Shown here piece after piece: positions 49,829 through 59,128 of a DNA stretch of 64,000 nt. The translations under genes and the position numbers were made by a program. This DNA is from a bacterium (lineage in GTDB: Bacteria > Patescibacteriota > Saccharimonadia > Saccharimonadales > UBA4665). Numbering within the stretch: position 1 is the first letter of the stretch; the number at the start of each line of letters is the position of its first letter. Where the stretch lies: the NCBI GenBank assembly GCA_021851735.1, contig JAJZCD010000002.1:1-64000 (forward strand), given 5' to 3'. Below the pieces are notes generated by a model that did not search any database, had not been told where the DNA came from, and saw only the letters and a list, made by a program, of their open reading frames with translations.

Positions 49829-50812
49829 AACCCAGCCGTTAGGCTGGCAGTAACAACGGCTCCGTGAGGAGCTGTTGTTCTGTCTTCGTGAAATGGAGAC
49901 AGGGTTTCTTTGGTTGTAGCTGGTAGGCAATAAGACCGGCCAGTAGATTGCTCAAGAAGTTCTTTGGGCTCCGGTGTCTGGTATGCTCGATTTGGTTGCT
50001 ATTCTTCAGTTGGTCATTGATGGTTTCAATGAGGTTCCGCTTCCGGAGCATAAGCTTATCCCAGAGTGGGAGCAGCCGGTTCTTCATGTTTTTCTTAATG
50101 CCGGTAACGAGTTGCGTACCCTGTCACCAGAGTACTTCAAGCAGCTCTTTGGAGATGTATCCTCGGTCGGCGTATAGCTTGCCATGTAGTTTATGACAGA
50201 GTTTTATTCCTAGCCGTGGGTTGTTGTCAGCCACATTTCCAGGAGTCAGCATGAAGGCGGTAATTTCACCACGCTCATTAACAACCAGATGAAGCTTGAA
50301 CCCGTAGAACCAGCCCATGCTGCTCTTGCCCCGGGCGGCAATATCTTTGAAGACTCGGTTCCGCCCGATCCGGTGGTTGTCACACACCACAAGCTTGGTG
50401 GAATCAATGAAGTTGGCGAGTGTTGGGGTTCCCAGCAGATATGTCAGCAAGGCACACAGTGGTATGCTCGCATCCTCCATAAGCTCAACGAAACGACCAT
50501 AACTGACAAGATTGGGAAAATCCGCTGTGAGCTGCGCACTAACATAACCGGTGTAGTACCCCTTGAAGGTTTTGTGGTTGCTCTGGTGAAAGTAAATGAG
50601 GATGGTCAGTACTTCACTCAATGACAAAGCAGAGGGTTTTACGCGTTTGGCCACGCCTGAGGTTAGCAACTGTGCTTTCCAGCGTGGCTCAAACTCTTTG
50701 CAAAACTCATCCACGAGGTAGAATAAAGCTACTAGCTCCATATTGGTGTCTCCTTTTTGTTTGTTTTTGTTCTTACAAACAAAAGGATACCAGGGCTAAC
50801 GCCCTGGTATCC
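49829..50812 (-). mobile_element. IS982-family insertion sequence
   Basis: About 0.98 kb. The left end starts ACCCAGCCGTTAGGCTGG (49830-49847); the right end, read inwards on the minus strand, is ACCAGGGCGTTAGCCCTGG. The two share ACC..CGTTAG..CTGG and are the probable imperfect inverted repeats; each also folds on itself (the right one as a perfect hairpin, 50785-50812). No target duplication was identified. It encloses one transposase gene. Confidence 0.7.
49839..50741 (-). pseudogene. IS982-family transposase interrupted by one in-frame UGA
   Basis: DDE transposase. From ATG 50741 (GGAG upstream) 205 codons are open, ending ...SKELLEVLW, then a UGA at 50124-50126. Reading continues in the same frame with [19 protein letters not shown] and on to 49839, giving the full family length of about 300. 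The catalytic residues appear in FIDSTK (Asp), YADRGYIS (Asp) and NLIETINDQ (Glu), the last beyond the UGA. So a single nonsense codon, not a frameshift, breaks the gene. Host genes use UGA as stop (for example rpsU, parA, frr). It may be inactive, read through, or recently acquired from an organism that recodes UGA. Confidence 0.85.
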
Positions 50813-51282
50813 AGGCAACAAAGAGGAGACGCTTATGTCGAACTGGGGGTTAATTATGCAGCAACAGCGAGAAGAAAATGAGTCGGTTTAATGTACTTGT
50901 GTGCGAGTAGTAGTGAAATTACCCGTTGGGACTATTAGTGTGGTTGATCTGGAGGACGCCATAGTCCTTATGTATTTTCAGTTTAACCCAACAGCGGTTC
51001 CCGAGCATAATCTCGTGTGAAGTTTAATCAGTAGTTAACAAAAAGGAACTCACAATTACCATACTCTGATTTTGAGAGCGCAGAGTTAATACTGTTGCAA
51101 CGACGTGTGGGGATAGCAGTCCTATCCAGCTAGTATTAAAAGGCTCTTTATATGAGAGGAGCCTTCCGTTATATATGTGCGTAAACGGCTCTAAAAAGCT
51201 GGTAAAATTAGGCTTCCTATTATGTTGTTTATGTTTACCAGTCTTTCTGGTAGTCTGTAGGTAGATAGTACAGGTATAAAAC
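50813..51282. other. intergenic region before parA
   Basis: 470 nt without a clear gene. A hairpin with arms AAGGCTC (51140-51146) and GAGCCTT (51159-51165) has no T run. Nothing else is recognised. Confidence 0.5.
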
Positions 51283-52044
51283 GTGAAACATATCATTGCC
51301 GTTACGAATCAGAAGGGAGGAGTTGGTAAAACCACCACTGCGGTGAATCTTGCTGCCAGATTAGCGAACCCTGATCGTCGTGTAACCCTTGTTGATTTAG
51401 ACCCGCAAGGCAATGCGACCAGTAGCTTGGGAGTGACTAAGGATAATTTGCAAAGAACATTGTACGACGTTATGATTGGCCATTGTGAGCCGGCAGATAT
51501 AGTCTTGCCAACAAGCATGCATAACTTGTTTATCTTGCCGGCTAATAACGCCGTTGCTCAGGCAGAAGTCGATCTTGTACCAGTGCCGCATCGTGAGTTT
51601 CGGCTGCGCGAAGCCTTAGTGACCGTTGATGCCGGAGTAATTATTATCGATTGTCCGCCAGCGTTGGGCCTGCTGACTATAAATGCATTGACGGCTGCAA
51701 CCGAAGTACTAATACCGGTACAGTCAGAGTACTTCGCTCTTGAAGGATTGAGCCAACTTCTGCAAACGATTCAAGCAGTAAAGCAGGGTATTAACCCGTC
51801 ACTCGAGATACTGGGTGTAGTATTAACCATGTTCAATAAGCGTATGGTGCTGAGCGAGCAAGTGCAGACGGAGGTATCAAAGCACTTTGGTCCAAAACTA
51901 TTTAAGACGGTTATACCGAGAAATGTGCGCGTCGCAGAGGCGCCAAGCTATGGGCGTACTATATTTGAACATGATAAGTGGTCTAAAGGTGCACGTGCGT
52001 ACAAAAGCTTGGCAAACGAAGTCGAAAAGCGTCTATTTGATTGA
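51283..52044 (+). CDS. parA: chromosome-partitioning ATPase ParA/Soj
   Basis: Walker-type ATPase that moves ParB-parS complexes and so segregates the chromosome. 253 residues; start codon GTG. Deviant Walker A KGGVGKTTT, Walker B IIIDCPPALG, and DLDPQGNATSSLG. No Shine-Dalgarno; a TATAAA (51274-51279) lies only 3 nt upstream, so the promoter is unclear. parB follows 184 nt downstream in the same direction. Confidence 0.95.
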   Translation: MKHIIAVTNQKGGVGKTTTAVNLAARLANPDRRVTLVDLDPQGNATSSLGVTKDNLQRTLYDVMIGHCEPADIVLPTSMHNLFILPANNAVAQAEVDLVPVPHREFRLREALVTVDAGVIIIDCPPALGLLTINALTAATEVLIPVQSEYFALEGLSQLLQTIQAVKQGINPSLEILGVVLTMFNKRMVLSEQVQTEVSKHFGPKLFKTVIPRNVRVAEAPSYGRTIFEHDKWSKGARAYKSLANEVEKRLFD

Positions 52045-52228
52045 GTATTCTTGCTGTATCCGCTGACTTTTGTAGTGCTATTCTTAGATCTTTAACATCC
52101 ATCGGTATTTATTTCATGGATACGCTCGTTTTTCGTACTATTGCACATAAGGTCGATTATACGTGGCGTCCGTTTACGGGGACTGTATAAAATGGTATGC
52201 TTCTGTATAAGAAGGGTAATCAATTTAC

Positions 52229-53092
52229 ATGGCAGCAAAACAGACAGGGCTAGGTAGGGGGTTCGGTTCACTCATACCGGAAAATTTTGACACTACAAAA
52301 TTAGTGGAAGATGGTGAGCGTGTGCATAAGTTAGCCGTGACTGATCTGCTCCCGAACCCTGAGCAGCCTCGTACCGTGTTTGATGATGATATGCTAGCTG
52401 AATTGGCCATTAGTATTAAACAATATGGTATTTTACAGCCGTTGGTAGCTACACCTAGCGGTGATAGGTATCATATCATCGCCGGAGAACGTCGTTGGCG
52501 CGCGGCGAAAATAGCTGGCTTAAAAGTAGTTCCAGTGTTAATACGTACTACTCGGCAACAGGAAAAACTCGAGTTAGCAATTCTTGAGAATGTCCAGCGT
52601 GTAGACTTGAGCGCCTTGGAGCAGGCAGTGAGTATTGAACGACTACACCAGCAGTTTAACCTGACATATGGGGATATTGCTAAACGACTCGGCAAGGCAG
52701 AGGCTACAATACATAATACGGTACGACTTTTGCGGTTGCCGGAAGATGCGCGTGATGCACTTGCAGGAAATGCGATAAGCGAAGGACATGCCCGACAAAT
52801 TCTGGCATTGAAAGGGTTGCCTGATTCACAGGAAAGGTTGCTAGGGCTAATCATACAGAACGGTTGGTCGGTTCGCCAAGCCGAGCGATACGTTAGCTCA
52901 CTTAAGGCTGGAGTGAACGATGATAAGAGGACTACCGAGCGCGTAAGTGGTGATACGCCTGAGACAGAACACCTAAGCAAGCGTTTTGGTACAAAAGTAC
53001 GTATACACCGTATGGCAAAGGGCGGGCGTATTGAGATCGTCTTTACCTCTGATGATCAGCTCAATGGATTGTTAACGGAATTAGCACAATAG
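52229..53092 (+). CDS. parB: chromosome-partitioning protein ParB
   Basis: CTP-dependent DNA clamp that binds parS. 287 residues: N-terminal Gly-Arg patch TGLGRGFGSLIP, LLPNPEQPR, the CTP-binding GERRWRAAK and ENVQRVDLSALE, then the helix-turn-helix TYGDIAKRLGKAEATIHNTV and a C-terminal dimerisation region ending at about 285. No full parS consensus was found in the window; see rejected items. Confidence 0.94.
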   Translation: MAAKQTGLGRGFGSLIPENFDTTKLVEDGERVHKLAVTDLLPNPEQPRTVFDDDMLAELAISIKQYGILQPLVATPSGDRYHIIAGERRWRAAKIAGLKVVPVLIRTTRQQEKLELAILENVQRVDLSALEQAVSIERLHQQFNLTYGDIAKRLGKAEATIHNTVRLLRLPEDARDALAGNAISEGHARQILALKGLPDSQERLLGLIIQNGWSVRQAERYVSSLKAGVNDDKRTTERVSGDTPETEHLSKRFGTKVRIHRMAKGGRIEIVFTSDDQLNGLLTELAQ

Positions 53093-53247
53093 GCACTCGT
53101 ATTAAGTTGAACGATATCCATTAAAAATGCAGTCGTGTGCTCTATTTCAGGGCGTTAGTCTTTGCAAGACATTAAGCTATTTGTGTCTATATTACGACGA
53201 GATGCTGCCGTATGCTTTCGATTTGTAGAATCCTTCGGCAAGTAGGT

Positions 53248-53970
53248 TTAGAACTTCTCGATCTGAGAGAAGGGGTAAATACGTACGACGAGCTTGCCAA
53301 TGACTTGGCTGGTATTGATTGGCCCAAAAATACGACTGTCAAGACTGTCAGGTCGGTTGTCTCCGCATACGAATAGTTGATGCCTACCTAGCGTGATGTT
53401 TATATTACCTGAGGTTTGCGGAATAGCGCCATTTCTACCGTATGGCAACGTTGTGTCTGGGTCAAATCCATGCGGATGTTTTTTGTTATATATGGTTATG
53501 GCGCCATTTTTGATGACTATATGATCGCCAGGTAAGCCGATCACTCGCTTGATGAGTTGTTTTGTGTCCTGACTGTCCCCGTAGTTACTGAGGCCTGATT
53601 CGGTGAAGACTATGATGTCACCACGTTTAGGGACGTATTGGTGTCCGGTTATGCGCGCCCAGGTGCGGGGGAGTTTCCAGACGATCAGGCGGTTATTATT
53701 GTGCAGGGTATTCTGCATACTGGGCCCCTCGACCTGATATGACTGAAATACGTACACAGTTAGCACAAAGGCAATCAGTACGGCTAGTAGCAGTACACCG
53801 ATAGTGGAGAGTACCTCACCGATACGATGTGTAGGCGAGGATGGCTCATTGCGTGTATCCTGTGGCGTTGGCACATCCCTGGATGGGCGTATTGGTTCGG
53901 TGTCTGAGTGAGTGGTTAACGATGTGCTACCACTTTCGTCTGTATGTATATTTTGTTCATTCACTTGCAC
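53248..53970 (-). CDS. lepB: signal peptidase I
   Basis: Membrane protease that releases secreted proteins, including the surface proteins encoded in this window. 240 residues. A 48-residue hydrophilic N-terminus, a transmembrane helix (about 51-75), catalytic Ser84 in VEGPSMQNTL, catalytic Lys141 in KRVIGLPGD, and box E CGDNRPDSLDSR. The start is GTG 53970; GTG 53964 is an alternative, since a minus-strand TATAGT (53974-53979) lies only 3 nt before the first. Divergent from the LCP gene. Confidence 0.92.
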   Translation of the reverse strand: MQVNEQNIHTDESGSTSLTTHSDTEPIRPSRDVPTPQDTRNEPSSPTHRIGEVLSTIGVLLLAVLIAFVLTVYVFQSYQVEGPSMQNTLHNNNRLIVWKLPRTWARITGHQYVPKRGDIIVFTESGLSNYGDSQDTKQLIKRVIGLPGDHIVIKNGAITIYNKKHPHGFDPDTTLPYGRNGAIPQTSGNINITLGRHQLFVCGDNRPDSLDSRIFGPINTSQVIGKLVVRIYPFSQIEKF

Positions 53971-54080
53971 TTTACTATACGACAGTTAACATAAATATGC
54001 CATTAATTTTTCTCGATTCTAGTCCTTGACGTGGGTTCAACAAGAGATGGTTTTCGCTTATACTAATGTATGGTTACATT

Positions 54081-55625
54081 ATGAATACGGATGGAATACA
54101 GCCCGCTAGACGGCGCACTACTAGTCGTACTCGGCATGTTTCGCTCTTAGTGTCAGATGCAGCGCCCCATAGCTATGAGCAGTCTGTACTGAACGGGCGT
54201 AATAGTTTTGTATCTGATAACCAGAATACTGACGCAGAGCTTAAAAAGTTTCCGTTGCCGCGGTATCATGCACCAAAGCACCCACAGCACATAGTGCGTC
54301 GACGGCGTCGGCGATCGCTAGCAAGATGGATGGCAAGTTTATCAGTAGCGATTATACTAGCTATCGGTGGCTATTTTTCATGGAGTGTATATGCAAAGTT
54401 GCACCAGGTGTTCCATGGCAGCAGTGTTACTGTAGCTGCATTGTCAAGCCGTCCGGTCACGCCCGATCAGCTTAACGGAGAGGGTGATGGGCGTATCAAT
54501 ATATTACTGCTTGGTATTGGTGGTCCTGGTCACGATGGACCAGATTTGACAGATACAATTCTTGTACTGAGCATAGATCCAGTTAATGACTCTGCCGTCA
54601 TGCTGAGTGTGCCACGTGATCTTTGGGTACGTCAGCCTATACCATATTTTGGCGCGCATCAAAAGATAAACGCCGTGTACGAAAGCGGCAAGTATAATTA
54701 CTTAGGGCGTCTTGACGACACTAATACGAATTCTCATGCGGTCGAAGCCGGATTTACGAACATTGATCGAGTGCTAAAAACGGTTATTGGTATTAACATT
54801 AACTACCATGTACTAGTTAATTTTCAGGCGTTCAGACAGGCAATAAATACTGTGGGGGGCATAACCGTAGATGTACCAACACCGCTTGTGGACCCTACTA
54901 TGGCCTGGGAGAATAACTGGAACCCGGTATTGGCGCAAGCTGGAGTCCAGCACATGGACGGCGTGAAGGCACTTCTATATGCCCGTTCACGTGAGACTAC
55001 TAGTGATTTCGCCCGTACTAGGAGACAACGGCAAATCTTAGTGGCGCTGAAAAATAAGGTTATGAGCGCGGGGACGTTGAGTAATCCGGCAAAGATCGGG
55101 GGTCTTATGAGTGCTTTTGGCGACAATATATTTTCAGACTTAAGTACACAAGACGCTATACGCCTGTATAGTATTATGACAAAAATCAGCAACAACAAGG
55201 TACAATCCATAGGCTTAACAGGTAAGGGGCATGATCTGGTTACGACCGATCATGTGGGCAATATCTCTGTAGTTCGGCCTATGGCAGGTTTTGATGACTA
55301 TACAGCAATTCAAGCCTATGTGCGTAGTCAGCTGCCCGATGGCTATATCGTGAAAGAGCACGCTCCAATTGTAGTATTGGCTCAGTCAGATACTGGGGCA
55401 AAAGCTACAGCTACATTACTCCAAGAATATGGTTACAATGTTGTGTCTAGCGGCATAATCACACAGCGAGTAACGACATCAGTAGTAGACCTATCACATG
55501 GCAAGGACCCGTTTACGGCGCACTATTTACAGGACAGGTATCACAAAGTAATGACAAAACTTCCGGCAGGGGTGCATTTACCTGCAGGTAGTGCGGCAAA
55601 ATTTGTTATAATGGTAGCAAAATGA
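54081..55625 (+). CDS. LytR-CpsA-Psr (LCP) family protein with LytR C-terminal domain
   Basis: Predicted transferase that attaches polymers to peptidoglycan. From ATG 54081 it is 514 residues: basic N-terminus, transmembrane helix (about 85-105), LCP domain from about 140 with LLLGIGGPGHDGPDLTDTI, SVPRDLWV, AVYESGKYN, and the Arg pair RARETTSDFARTRRQRQ-type segment (ARSRETTSDFARTRRQRQ), then a LytR_C domain (about 425-500). ATG 54066 is only 1 nt from the -10 TATACT (54059-54064; weak -35 TTCAAC at 54036), so 54081 is preferred. Confidence 0.9.
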   Translation: MNTDGIQPARRRTTSRTRHVSLLVSDAAPHSYEQSVLNGRNSFVSDNQNTDAELKKFPLPRYHAPKHPQHIVRRRRRRSLARWMASLSVAIILAIGGYFSWSVYAKLHQVFHGSSVTVAALSSRPVTPDQLNGEGDGRINILLLGIGGPGHDGPDLTDTILVLSIDPVNDSAVMLSVPRDLWVRQPIPYFGAHQKINAVYESGKYNYLGRLDDTNTNSHAVEAGFTNIDRVLKTVIGININYHVLVNFQAFRQAINTVGGITVDVPTPLVDPTMAWENNWNPVLAQAGVQHMDGVKALLYARSRETTSDFARTRRQRQILVALKNKVMSAGTLSNPAKIGGLMSAFGDNIFSDLSTQDAIRLYSIMTKISNNKVQSIGLTGKGHDLVTTDHVGNISVVRPMAGFDDYTAIQAYVRSQLPDGYIVKEHAPIVVLAQSDTGAKATATLLQEYGYNVVSSGIITQRVTTSVVDLSHGKDPFTAHYLQDRYHKVMTKLPAGVHLPAGSAAKFVIMVAK

Positions 55626-55751
55626 GGCGCGGGCATATTACTAACAGGCTATCTTCTGCATCACCCGTTGTATGGACTCCTGTGCGCTATACAAGGTGTA
55701 CTGTCGACTGCGTTTTACTGACAAGATATTACATTCGGGAGAACCATTGAG

Positions 55752-56501
55752 ATGAAGCAGTTCATAAATAAGATAACACCAAGCAGAGGCTTTTCTTATG
55801 TGCTGTACATTGTTCTCAATGCTGTACTGCCATTGCTAGTGTTCTTACTGGTGCGCATGAGTTTTGTCCAGCTAGCTTTAAGCCTTATTTTGTTAAGTAA
55901 ATGGCGTATGTTTGCAGTACGACCACGTTTCTGGGCAGCTAACATTCGGGCAAATGCTATCGATATCGTAGTAGGTGTTTCGGTGTTGGCATTCATGGTA
56001 GCCTCGGGCAGTGAATTGTTGCAGCTATCATGGGTAGTATTGTATGTTGGCTGGCTAATTGGTATTAAGCCTCGGGGTGAGACAATATGGGTTTCGCTGC
56101 AAGCGATTATCGGTCTCGCTGCTGGCTTGATGGCATTATTTCTTACCTGGAGCCATGCGCCTTTATTTATATTGGTCGGGTCGGTAGGCGTACTGTGCTT
56201 CTTTGCAGCGCACCACTTCTTTTACAGTTTCGATGAGCCATACATGGGTCTATTGTCGTATACGTGGGCATATTTTGGAGCAGCACTGACGTGGATACTT
56301 GGCCATTGGTTACTGTTCTATGGCCCAATTGCCGAGCCGACGCTCCTGCTCGTATCGCTCGGCGTAGGTCTAGGGTCACTCTACTATCTTGACCATTTCG
56401 ATAAGTTAAACTACAGCGTTCGTCGCCAGGTTGTTTTCATAATGGTCGCAGTGTTCTTGGTAGTGCTGACTTTTTCAGATTGGGGTGGCAAAATCGTATG
56501 A
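55752..56501 (+). CDS. polytopic membrane protein of unknown function
   Basis: 249 residues with about seven or eight predicted transmembrane segments and short loops; a Tyr/Trp-rich part HHFFYSFDEPYMGLLSYTW lies in the second half. I do not recognise the family. It lies between the LCP gene and htrA, in the same direction; 126 nt separate it from LCP. A role in the envelope is a guess from context only. Confidence 0.75.
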   Translation: MKQFINKITPSRGFSYVLYIVLNAVLPLLVFLLVRMSFVQLALSLILLSKWRMFAVRPRFWAANIRANAIDIVVGVSVLAFMVASGSELLQLSWVVLYVGWLIGIKPRGETIWVSLQAIIGLAAGLMALFLTWSHAPLFILVGSVGVLCFFAAHHFFYSFDEPYMGLLSYTWAYFGAALTWILGHWLLFYGPIAEPTLLLVSLGVGLGSLYYLDHFDKLNYSVRRQVVFIMVAVFLVVLTFSDWGGKIV

Positions 56502-56661
56502 TGCTTTCTATGAAACGGTATACTGTGTCTGTCGAGAAGGTAGCGCGTACGCTCCATACGTTTATATTCTCATGTGTGATACTGTTAATTTCCCAATCAG
56601 GATTGTGTGCTAGCTAAGCCGTAAAAAATAATTATTTCTGAAAGAAAGGGTGAAAATATAT

Positions 56662-58008
56662 ATGGAAGACGACAAGCAAGGAAATAAAATAAGTGACTCG
56701 GAAGTGTTCTCTAGCGAGACAAGACCAGCGGAAACTGTGAAGCGTGCTAAACCTGAACTGTTATCTGCTCCCAAATCGGATGCATTTGGCGATACCTCAC
56801 CGCGTAATACTAGCGCAGTCCAAAAAAATGCTAGTGGGCTTAAACAGCGCAAACGTGTACTTGCATTTGCGCTGGGTGGTATAGTCGTACTCTCGCTCGG
56901 TTTCGGTGGCGGTTGGTTGGGGGCGATGGCACGCGGCAATAGTACTGCGCCCATGAATATTACACGGCAAAAGGTTGTCTTGGAAGGCAAGGCTGCAGTT
57001 ATTAGTAAAATTGCTAAAGATGTTGGGCAGAGTGTGGTCTCTGTAAACGCAACTACCCAGACGGCCTCCAGTAACAACTTTCTCTTCGGTTACGGCGGAG
57101 GGACTACCTCACAGGATGCTGGTACGGGCATCATATTGACGAAGAGCGGTCTGATCATGACTAATCGTCATGTAGTGCCAGCCGGTACGACAAGTGTTAG
57201 CGTTACGCTGAGCGATGGCACAGTGTATAACAACGTTAAGGTCGTTGGACGTACTAGCGCCGGAAGTTCCCTGGATGTTGCGTTCTTACAAATTCAGAAT
57301 ACGCAAGGTAAGACACTGGTTCCTGCTCAGTTAGGTAACTCTGCAACGGTTAAGGTCGGTGACCCAGTGGTTGCGATTGGTAATGCGCTTGGACAGTTCC
57401 AGAATACAGTCACAAGTGGTATTATCTCGGGTTATGGCCGCAGTATACAAGCAAGTTCAAGTAATGGGTCTAGTAGTGAGAACCTGACTGATATGTTCCA
57501 GACGGACGCAGCCATAAATGAAGGTAACTCAGGCGGTCCATTGGTGAACTTAGATGGGCAAGTCATTGGCATGAACACCGCATTAGCGACTAATTCCCAG
57601 AATATTGGCTTTGCTATACCGATTAATGATCTGTCTGGCCTAATTAGCAGTGTAGAGAAGACTGGTAAGTTGCAACGCCCGTATCTAGGAATAGTCTACA
57701 TACCGATTACGAGTGATGTGAAACAAATGTACAATCTAACCGTTAATCATGGTGTTTATATCCCGAACTCTACTCAGGCAAATGGTGCGACTACGGTCAT
57801 TGCTGGTAGCCCTGCCGATAAAGCCGGTGTCAAGCCTGGTGATGTTATCACCAAGGTTGACGGCAAGGATATCAATCAGCAAACAAGCCTGATATCGCTG
57901 CTTGATAATCATCAAGTTGGCGATACTGTGACGTTAACGATTGTGCGTAGCGGTAAGACTATTACAAAAGATGTAACGCTTGGTGTCACGCCAAATACTG
58001 GCGGCTAA
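56662..58008 (+). CDS. HtrA/DegP-like serine protease with PDZ domain
   Basis: Membrane-anchored protein quality-control protease. From ATG 56662 it is 448 residues: acidic/basic N-terminus, transmembrane helix (about 67-92), trypsin-like domain with His170 in TNRHVV, Asp205 in LDVAFLQ and Ser290 in NEGNSGGPLV, and one PDZ domain (about 350-435) with AGVKPGDVITKVDG. A GTG at 56650 is another possible start. Ends before a terminator at 58045. Confidence 0.94.
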   Translation: MEDDKQGNKISDSEVFSSETRPAETVKRAKPELLSAPKSDAFGDTSPRNTSAVQKNASGLKQRKRVLAFALGGIVVLSLGFGGGWLGAMARGNSTAPMNITRQKVVLEGKAAVISKIAKDVGQSVVSVNATTQTASSNNFLFGYGGGTTSQDAGTGIILTKSGLIMTNRHVVPAGTTSVSVTLSDGTVYNNVKVVGRTSAGSSLDVAFLQIQNTQGKTLVPAQLGNSATVKVGDPVVAIGNALGQFQNTVTSGIISGYGRSIQASSSNGSSSENLTDMFQTDAAINEGNSGGPLVNLDGQVIGMNTALATNSQNIGFAIPINDLSGLISSVEKTGKLQRPYLGIVYIPITSDVKQMYNLTVNHGVYIPNSTQANGATTVIAGSPADKAGVKPGDVITKVDGKDINQQTSLISLLDNHQVGDTVTLTIVRSGKTITKDVTLGVTPNTGG

Positions 58009-58044
58009 TCGGTAGTGGGCTGAGCAGTAAAAGGTAAAAATCCG

Positions 58045-58070
58045 AAAGAGTTCCCATGTGGGAACTCTTT
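58045..58070. terminator. bidirectional terminator between htrA and prmC
   Basis: AAAGAGTTCCC (58045-58055) and GGGAACTCTTT (58060-58070) with loop ATGT. T-rich on the plus side and, by symmetry, on the minus side. It touches the prmC stop codon. Confidence 0.82.
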
Positions 58071-58942
58071 TACTTTGTATCAAGTTCAAAGATCTGGATA
58101 AAATCGTCAGTTTTGCCTAGATGGTAGTCGTTTGCTTCAGCGATCGCTGTGAGTGCTTTGTGCTGGGTTGGCATACTTTCTGTAAAAACGTAATGAGGCT
58201 TTTCCGTACTCAAGCTAATTTGCACAAACAGCTTACGGTAGATGTCTAAGCCATCACGGCCGCCAAATAGGGCATGAGGGGGCTCGTGTGTGGCGGCGGT
58301 GTTTATATGAAAATCATTGGGTACGTACGGTAGATTGCAGAGGAGAATGCAGGGTGTAGGGGGCAGGGCGTAGTGGCGTTTAACTTGTACGGCCACCACT
58401 TCGGTCTCTGCAAACAAGCCTAGTAAGTCGCTGTGGGCACACTCTACTATGGTATCGTGGGCTCGTGCATTATTATGAGCCACTTCTAGGCACGCATTAT
58501 CTATGTCAAGAGCAATAACATGTGTTTGCGGAAATTCTAGCTTTGCGGTTATGGCAATTGCTCCCGAGCCAGTGCCGATATCTATGAGCGTAGCACATGC
58601 AAAAAATGGATCTTCATGCAGTGTATATTTGAGAAGTTCAATCATTGTTTCAGTTTCTGGTCGTGGTACGAGTGTATGAGCGTTCACAAGAAAATTGCGA
58701 CCATAGAATTCCGTATGTCCACGGATGTAGGCAAGCGGTATATGTTTAGCTCTTTGAGTAATATTTTTACTCAGATTTTCGATTTCTGTAATCTGTAGGT
58801 TACGTTCTAAATGGGATAGTATCCATGATCGGTCTTTACTAAGCTCGTCCTCTAAAAGTACCAAACAGTCCAGCCGGGCGGTTGCTATACCTGCAGTTGT
58901 CAGTTGAGCGCTCTTTGCTTTGATCCAATCTTCAATGCTCAT
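58070..58942 (-). CDS. prmC: release factor glutamine methyltransferase
   Basis: Methylates the Gln of the GGQ motif of release factors. Start at ATG 58942 (MSIEDWIKAKSAQLTTAGIA), 290 residues; a longer reading to 59002 has no better site. SAM-binding LIDIGTGSGAIAITAKLEF and N-terminal helical domain. The active-site tetrapeptide, NPPY in most PrmC proteins, reads NLPY here. It follows prfA, its substrate gene, on the same strand. Confidence 0.88.
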   Translation of the reverse strand: MSIEDWIKAKSAQLTTAGIATARLDCLVLLEDELSKDRSWILSHLERNLQITEIENLSKNITQRAKHIPLAYIRGHTEFYGRNFLVNAHTLVPRPETETMIELLKYTLHEDPFFACATLIDIGTGSGAIAITAKLEFPQTHVIALDIDNACLEVAHNNARAHDTIVECAHSDLLGLFAETEVVAVQVKRHYALPPTPCILLCNLPYVPNDFHINTAATHEPPHALFGGRDGLDIYRKLFVQISLSTEKPHYVFTESMPTQHKALTAIAEANDYHLGKTDDFIQIFELDTK

Positions 58943-59128
58943 GGGGCGTCCTATGATTTTATTGACAAGTAGTACGTGGGTGATCTCCTGCGTGTAATTC
59001 AATACCCTAGAATCTCATTGTGTGACCGTTAGGCGTTAGAGTCTTTGTTTAGTATAGCTTTAATTCTGACAGTCGGCGGAATAACCAGTCTACTATTTTC
59101 GTTGTGTATTTCTGGTAATGACATCATT

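Noticed and set aside
49839-50741. Frameshift (programmed or not) in the IS982 transposase
   Set aside because: Codon-by-codon reading shows that both parts are in the same frame, separated by one UGA.
51280-51291. Half parS site (GTGAAACA) at the parA start codon
   Set aside because: The other half matches only about 4 of 8 bases of the parS consensus; likely chance.
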